Assembly (NCBI RefSeq): GCF_000763375.1 | Contig: NZ_JPSY01000001.1 | Location: 620,001 to 684,000, forward strand | DNA length: 64,000 nucleotides | Direction: 5' to 3' | Source: Microbacterium profundi | Lineage (GTDB): Bacteria > Actinomycetota > Actinomycetes > Actinomycetales > Microbacteriaceae | In this document: positions 60,505 through 64,000 of the stretch, piece after piece | Layout of the letters: each line of letters starts with the position of its first letter | Position numbering within the stretch: position 1 is the stretch's first letter | Notes under the pieces: generated by a model | Databases searched by the model: none | What the model saw: only the letters and a program-made list of their open reading frames with translations | What the model was told of the DNA's origin: nothing | Translations under genes and position numbers: made by a program

Positions 60505-61314
60505 ATGTCCATTACACGCTGGTCGCTGATCACGGTGACCTACAACAGCGCTACGACGCTTCGCCGCTTCTGGTCAGGGGACCGACCGCGGGAGGTGGAG
60601 TGGATCGTCGTCGACAACGGTTCGACCGACGACAGCGTGCAGGTCGCCCGTGCGCTGGGCGCGCAGGTCATTGAGCTCAGCGAGAACCTGGGTTTCTCGG
60701 CCGCAAATAATCGGGGGCTCAAAGTCGCGCGAGGGTCGTACATTGCATTCCTCAATCCCGACGTGCGCGGGAAGTGGTCGGATCTCGACGAACTAGCAAA
60801 AACGATCGACGCACACGGCGGACTGGTCAGCCCGCAGTTGATGAACGCGGACGGATCGCTGCAGCCGAACGGGCGCGGCGCCCCGCTATTGATGCACAAA
60901 GCGCTACACCGCCTCCTGCCCCAGCGGCAAGACAACGGATATCTGATCACTGCGGGTCTGTCAGAGGAACGGTATGTCTTTTGGCTGATGGGCGCCGCGA
61001 TCATGGGCTCCGCCGACGTCATACGCCAGCTTCGGGGCTGGAACGAACGTTACTTCCTCTACTACGAGGACAAAGACATCTGTATCCGCGCCTGGGACGC
61101 GGGGCTCACCGTGGTCCTCGACGGTCGTGTGAACTGGCTGCACGGCTGGGCTCGGGATACGAAGTCTTTCCGTCTGAAGCCCTGGCTCCGTGAGATCGAT
61201 TCGCTCATCCGCTTTTACTCGCTCTACTCGGAGTTCCTCTTCGGCGGACAGTCAGTCGCCCGCAAGCATCCTCAGCCGAATCGACTGAGCGCGTCGGTGG
61301 CGAGCGTTGCCTAG
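60505..61314 (+). CDS. Family 2 glycosyltransferase, rhamnosyltransferase-like
   Basis: A 269-residue GT2 enzyme: SLITVTYNSATTLRRF, the DNGSTDDS motif, NLGFSAANNRGL and LNPDVR are typical of WbbL-like rhamnosyltransferases, and FLYYEDKDICIRAWDAGL is the conserved acceptor/Mn-binding region. ATG 60505 has TATCCT 7 nt upstream (leaderless pattern); a much longer open frame upstream is antisense to the neighbouring gene. Its stop overlaps the flippase TTG start by 8 nt. Confidence 0.88.
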   Translation: MSITRWSLITVTYNSATTLRRFWSGDRPREVEWIVVDNGSTDDSVQVARALGAQVIELSENLGFSAANNRGLKVARGSYIAFLNPDVRGKWSDLDELAKTIDAHGGLVSPQLMNADGSLQPNGRGAPLLMHKALHRLLPQRQDNGYLITAGLSEERYVFWLMGAAIMGSADVIRQLRGWNERYFLYYEDKDICIRAWDAGLTVVLDGRVNWLHGWARDTKSFRLKPWLREIDSLIRFYSLYSEFLFGGQSVARKHPQPNRLSASVASVA

Positions 61315-62722
61315 CGGGCAACGACCCCGGAGCGCGGGCGGTCTACTCGGACACGGAGCGGTGTACGCCTTCGCCACCGTGGCGCCGGTCCTCGTCGCGC
61401 TCCTCGTGACCCCCCTCGTAACCCGCCAACTCGGTGCCGCGCAATACGGCGTCGTCGGTGTTGGGATCAGCCTGTACCAGGCGGGCGCAATCCTTTTCGG
61501 CGTCGGCCTGTCCGCGGCGATCACGAGGCACGCGATAATCTCACAGTCCGGAGTCTCTGGCGCAATCGCCTTGGTGTACGTCGGGGCTGGAGTCGCCGGA
61601 TCCCTCGCCGTGATCGCACTCGTGTTGCTCCCGCTCTGGGGCCGATTCTTGGTGCCCCTTGAAGCTTCCCTCGCGCTGGCGTGGCCCATCGTTTCGGCTC
61701 TCGGACTCGCGGTCCTCACGCTCAGCCAATCAGTCTTTCGTGCTCAAAACCGCGTGGTCACGTTCGTCTCTCTCGGCGTGATCTCTGCCGTGTCCGGACC
61801 GGTCCTCGGCTTGGCAATCACGAGCCTGACCTCATCATCCGCGACGAACTATCTTTGCGGGGTCGCGATCGGTCACACGGCGACCGCCGTGGCATCGCTG
61901 GTGCTTCTCGGGTTCCCTGGCCGGTCATACTTCCGCTTCGAAGAAGTCACGGCGAGCCTACGGATCGGGCTTCCGACCGTCCCTCATTCGATCGCGTCGA
62001 CGTTTCTCACTACGGTCGTAGTCGTCCTGGCGTCCCGCCTGGACGGCATCGAGACCGCGGGACGCGTCCAACTCGCGATCTTCCTCGGAACCGCGCCCCT
62101 CATGATTCTCGGGGCATTCAATAACTCGTGGGCGCCGATGATCTATCGGGCTTCCAATCAGGAGCGAGCCCGTTTGCTCAGCCAATCGAGCCAAGTCATC
62201 TCGGTCATCGTGTTCGCGCTGATCGGCGGGTTCTGCTTGCTGGTCGAACCGGTCGCCCGTTTCATCGCTGGCCCCGAGCTATACTCCGGCGACCTAACTC
62301 GTTTTGCGCTTGTCGTGGCTACCGCCACGCCATTCATGGCGTTGTACCTGATGAACATCAACGAAGTCTTCCGAACCGGGAGGACGGGGCCGCTCGCTTT
62401 CACGACGCCGTCCGCGGCGGCTTTGGCTATCGGCGCCGCACTCGCTCTGCATGCGACTTTAACGGTCGGTGTACTCGCCTTCGCAATAGTCCTACCTGTG
62501 TTCCATCTGATGATGGGGTTGATCAGCATCTGGTTGCGTTCCCGAGCTGGCGGCGCGCCCCCGCGGATCGGTGGCGCGCTTCCGGGGCTTGCCGCTGCCC
62601 TCGCCCTGCCCTTGGTGCTGGTCTCGGTGACGGTACCGCTGTGGGCGTCCGTTCTTGGCGTACTCCTCCTTGGCGCGACGTTCGTCTTCGCCTCTCGGCA
62701 CGCCATCGCGGCTGTCCGGTAA
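61307..62722 (+). CDS. Wzx-type oligosaccharide flippase
   Basis: A 471-residue membrane protein of the MOP/polysaccharide-transport superfamily with about 12-14 helices. The N-terminus (TVAPVLVALLVTPLVTRQLGAAQYGVVGVGISLYQ) is the classic Wzx opening; RAQNRVVTFVSLGVISA and SWAPMIYRA are further family segments. It should move lipid-linked repeat units across the membrane for the Wzy-like protein. TTG 61307 overlaps the GT2 gene and is the only start near the domain boundary. Confidence 0.87.
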   Translation: MPSGQRPRSAGGLLGHGAVYAFATVAPVLVALLVTPLVTRQLGAAQYGVVGVGISLYQAGAILFGVGLSAAITRHAIISQSGVSGAIALVYVGAGVAGSLAVIALVLLPLWGRFLVPLEASLALAWPIVSALGLAVLTLSQSVFRAQNRVVTFVSLGVISAVSGPVLGLAITSLTSSSATNYLCGVAIGHTATAVASLVLLGFPGRSYFRFEEVTASLRIGLPTVPHSIASTFLTTVVVVLASRLDGIETAGRVQLAIFLGTAPLMILGAFNNSWAPMIYRASNQERARLLSQSSQVISVIVFALIGGFCLLVEPVARFIAGPELYSGDLTRFALVVATATPFMALYLMNINEVFRTGRTGPLAFTTPSAAALAIGAALALHATLTVGVLAFAIVLPVFHLMMGLISIWLRSRAGGAPPRIGGALPGLAAALALPLVLVSVTVPLWASVLGVLLLGATFVFASRHAIAAVR

Positions 62723-62751
62723 CCGCGCCGTCACGCAGCCGCTATCTTGCT

Positions 62752-63483
62752 CTACTGTCCGAGCTTCTTCTGCTCGATGCCGGAGTTGATAGCGGCGATC
62801 TCCGGATGCGCTTCCAATAGCGCTATCAGTTCCTCTGCCCCGAGAGTCGCGGCTGCGTGACTTTCGATGAGCGCCATCAGCACTTCGCGGTCCTCCGGTA
62901 CATCGAGCGTGATGCGGAATCGCGAAGCGTCCGCGGAGCGTCGGATGCTCCGCATGATTGCCCTCCCCGACCGGTTCCGGTAGAGATAGGGCGTTACGTG
63001 CTCGCGTTCCACGGAGCCCTGCGCGTTCGTGTCCGCATCCAACAACGCTTTGGCTGAAAACACCTCAAAATCAAGCCCACGCGGGTAGCTGCGCTCCAGG
63101 GTATTCGAGAGGTAGAGGTCATCGTCCGCCTCGGCAATGAAACAGTCGATGCCCTCGCTGATCAGTTCGCCGTCCACAAGCGGGCAATCTGACGTAACCC
63201 GAACCACGACGTCAAGTGCATGCTCGCGGGCAGCACCGGCGAAACGACCCAACACATCGTTCTCGCTCCCTCGGAACACGGAAGCCCCATGTGTCAATGC
63301 GATATCGGCGATCGGGTCGTCATCCGTTTTGGTCGTCGTCGCGACGATAACGGGATGCCGCGCCACGGCGAGGCGGTCGAGGTGGTGGGCGAGCATTGTC
63401 TTGCCGCCGGCTTCGAGCAGGACCTTTCCGGGGATCCGCGTACTGGTCATCCGCGCCTGAGTGACGATACCCACCCGTGTCAC
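62752..63483 (-). CDS. SpsF/PseF-type cytidylyltransferase
   Basis: A 243-residue nucleotidyltransferase: GIVTQARMTSTRIPGKVL is the CTP-binding motif, TSDCPLVDG carries the Mg-binding Asp, and NTLERSYPRGLDFEVF matches SpsF. Enzymes of this group activate pseudaminic- or legionaminic-type nonulosonic acids, or act in spore-coat polysaccharide synthesis. GTG 63483 overlaps the stop of the aminotransferase gene as GTGA, so the two are coupled. It converges with the flippase gene across 29 nt. Confidence 0.87.
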   Translation of the reverse strand: MTRVGIVTQARMTSTRIPGKVLLEAGGKTMLAHHLDRLAVARHPVIVATTTKTDDDPIADIALTHGASVFRGSENDVLGRFAGAAREHALDVVVRVTSDCPLVDGELISEGIDCFIAEADDDLYLSNTLERSYPRGLDFEVFSAKALLDADTNAQGSVEREHVTPYLYRNRSGRAIMRSIRRSADASRFRITLDVPEDREVLMALIESHAAATLGAEELIALLEAHPEIAAINSGIEQKKLGQ

Positions 63484-64000
63484 AGCAAAGCCCTCATGAG
63501 GGTCTCGATAACTTGGTCCGCCTGCGCATCGGTGAGATCGGGGAAAATCGGCAGTGACAACTCCTCGGCATAGAATGCCTCGGCGTTAGGGCACATGCCC
63601 CGCTTGTAGCCGGCGTCGGCGTATACCGGGTGCCAGTACACCGGCATGTAATTCACCTGCACACCGATCCCCTCGGCGCGCATCCGATCGAACACCTCGC
63701 GCCTGCGCTCGCCGAGAATCCGCACCGGATACAGATGACGGATCGGGTCGACGTCTGGACGCTGAACCGGAACACGAACTCCGTCGAGATCACTGAGCGC
63801 CTCGTTGTAGCGTTGAGTGATCTCAGCCCGACGACGTTTGAACTCCCCGAGCCGGCGTAGCTGAGTAAGCCCGAGAGCGCTGGCCACATCCGTGAGGCGG
63901 TAGTTCATCCCGAACTCATGCACCTCCTGGTGCCATGGACCCTCGGTGGTGATCCGGAACCGATCGGCGTCGCGGACGAGTCCGATGAAATGGAACTCGT
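63480..64000 (-). CDS. DegT/DnrJ/EryC1-type sugar aminotransferase, PseC-like (5' end off window)
   Basis: Only the C-terminal 172 residues are in the window; the frame continues past the right edge. WHQEVHEFGMNYRLTDVASALGLTQLRRL is diagnostic of PLP sugar aminotransferases such as PseC, and VNYMPVYWHPVYADAGY is the C-terminal substrate segment. Paired with the SpsF-type gene it points to UDP-4-amino-sugar and nonulosonic acid synthesis. The PLP lysine lies outside the window and cannot be checked. Confidence 0.88.
   Translation of the reverse strand, partial: EFHFIGLVRDADRFRITTEGPWHQEVHEFGMNYRLTDVASALGLTQLRRLGEFKRRRAEITQRYNEALSDLDGVRVPVQRPDVDPIRHLYPVRILGERRREVFDRMRAEGIGVQVNYMPVYWHPVYADAGYKRGMCPNAEAFYAEELSLPIFPDLTDAQADQVIETLMRALL

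Overview
The window is high-GC, densely coded DNA from an actinobacterium. Gene content (actinobacterial GuaB-like IMPDH paralogue, DUF3817, DUF2277, SURF1, giant secreted nuclease/5'-nucleotidase, lamin-tail proteins), frequent GTG/TTG starts and ATGA/GTGA stop-start overlaps fit Microbacteriaceae, most likely Microbacterium or a close relative. This is inferred from gene families only; no rRNA or tRNA gene was found.

Layout. 1-13.1 kb: secreted and membrane functions (lamin-tail/phytase-like protein, glycerophosphodiesterase, Bax inhibitor-like protein, stress membrane protein), a guaA operon with a TagE-like glycosyltransferase, and a 1559-residue secreted nuclease fused to a 5'-nucleotidase. 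13.1-18 kb: SURF1, a GuaB-like paralogue without the catalytic Cys, OsmC, DUF2277 and true guaB. 18-25 kb: a branched-chain amino-acid-type ABC system (livHMGF, with an extracellular domain on LivH), an SDR epimerase and the substrate-binding lipoprotein on the other strand. 25-34.6 kb: rarD, groES with two CIRCE operators, a THUMP-like methyltransferase, the t6A/ribosome-modification operon tsaB-rimI-tsaD with two membrane proteins, and acpS-alr-tsaE. 34.6-38.3 kb: an AbiEi/DUF559 gene between inverted repeats, and glmS. 38.3-42.4 kb: coaA, then two toxin-antitoxin modules (hipBA, mazEF) around a Ppx/GppA phosphatase. 42.5-48.8 kb: sensor kinase, degenerate-GGDEF membrane protein, response regulator, then a SipW-type signal peptidase with two exported substrates and a receiver-like protein that seems to lack its phospho-acceptor Asp. 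48.8-64 kb: a surface polysaccharide locus (VanZ, low-molecular-weight phosphatase, DUF4012, dTDP-rhamnose genes with an RmlC-RmlD fusion, Wzy-like and Wzx-like membrane proteins, glycosyltransferases, and a pseudaminic/legionaminic-type cytidylyltransferase and aminotransferase running off the right edge).

The most unusual material is between genes. At least four families of short repeats are present: a roughly 60-bp imperfect palindrome (12 copies in five loci, clustered 3' of genes), a CTTCGACAGGCTCAG-type repeat in two oppositely oriented tandem arrays around a GIY-YIG nuclease gene, an ACACTTGTC-type repeat in inverted copies around a DUF559-nuclease-like gene, and a GAGCGAGCGCAGCGAG-type repeat inserted in frame inside two coding regions. 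The parallel arrangement of two single nuclease genes, each bracketed by inverted copies of its own repeat, recalls REP/RAYT systems and is the best candidate for an undescribed system here.

A second window-wide pattern is a TANNNT hexamer 6-7 nt before about 20 start codons, usually with no Shine-Dalgarno sequence, as expected for leaderless transcription. It was used to choose several starts.
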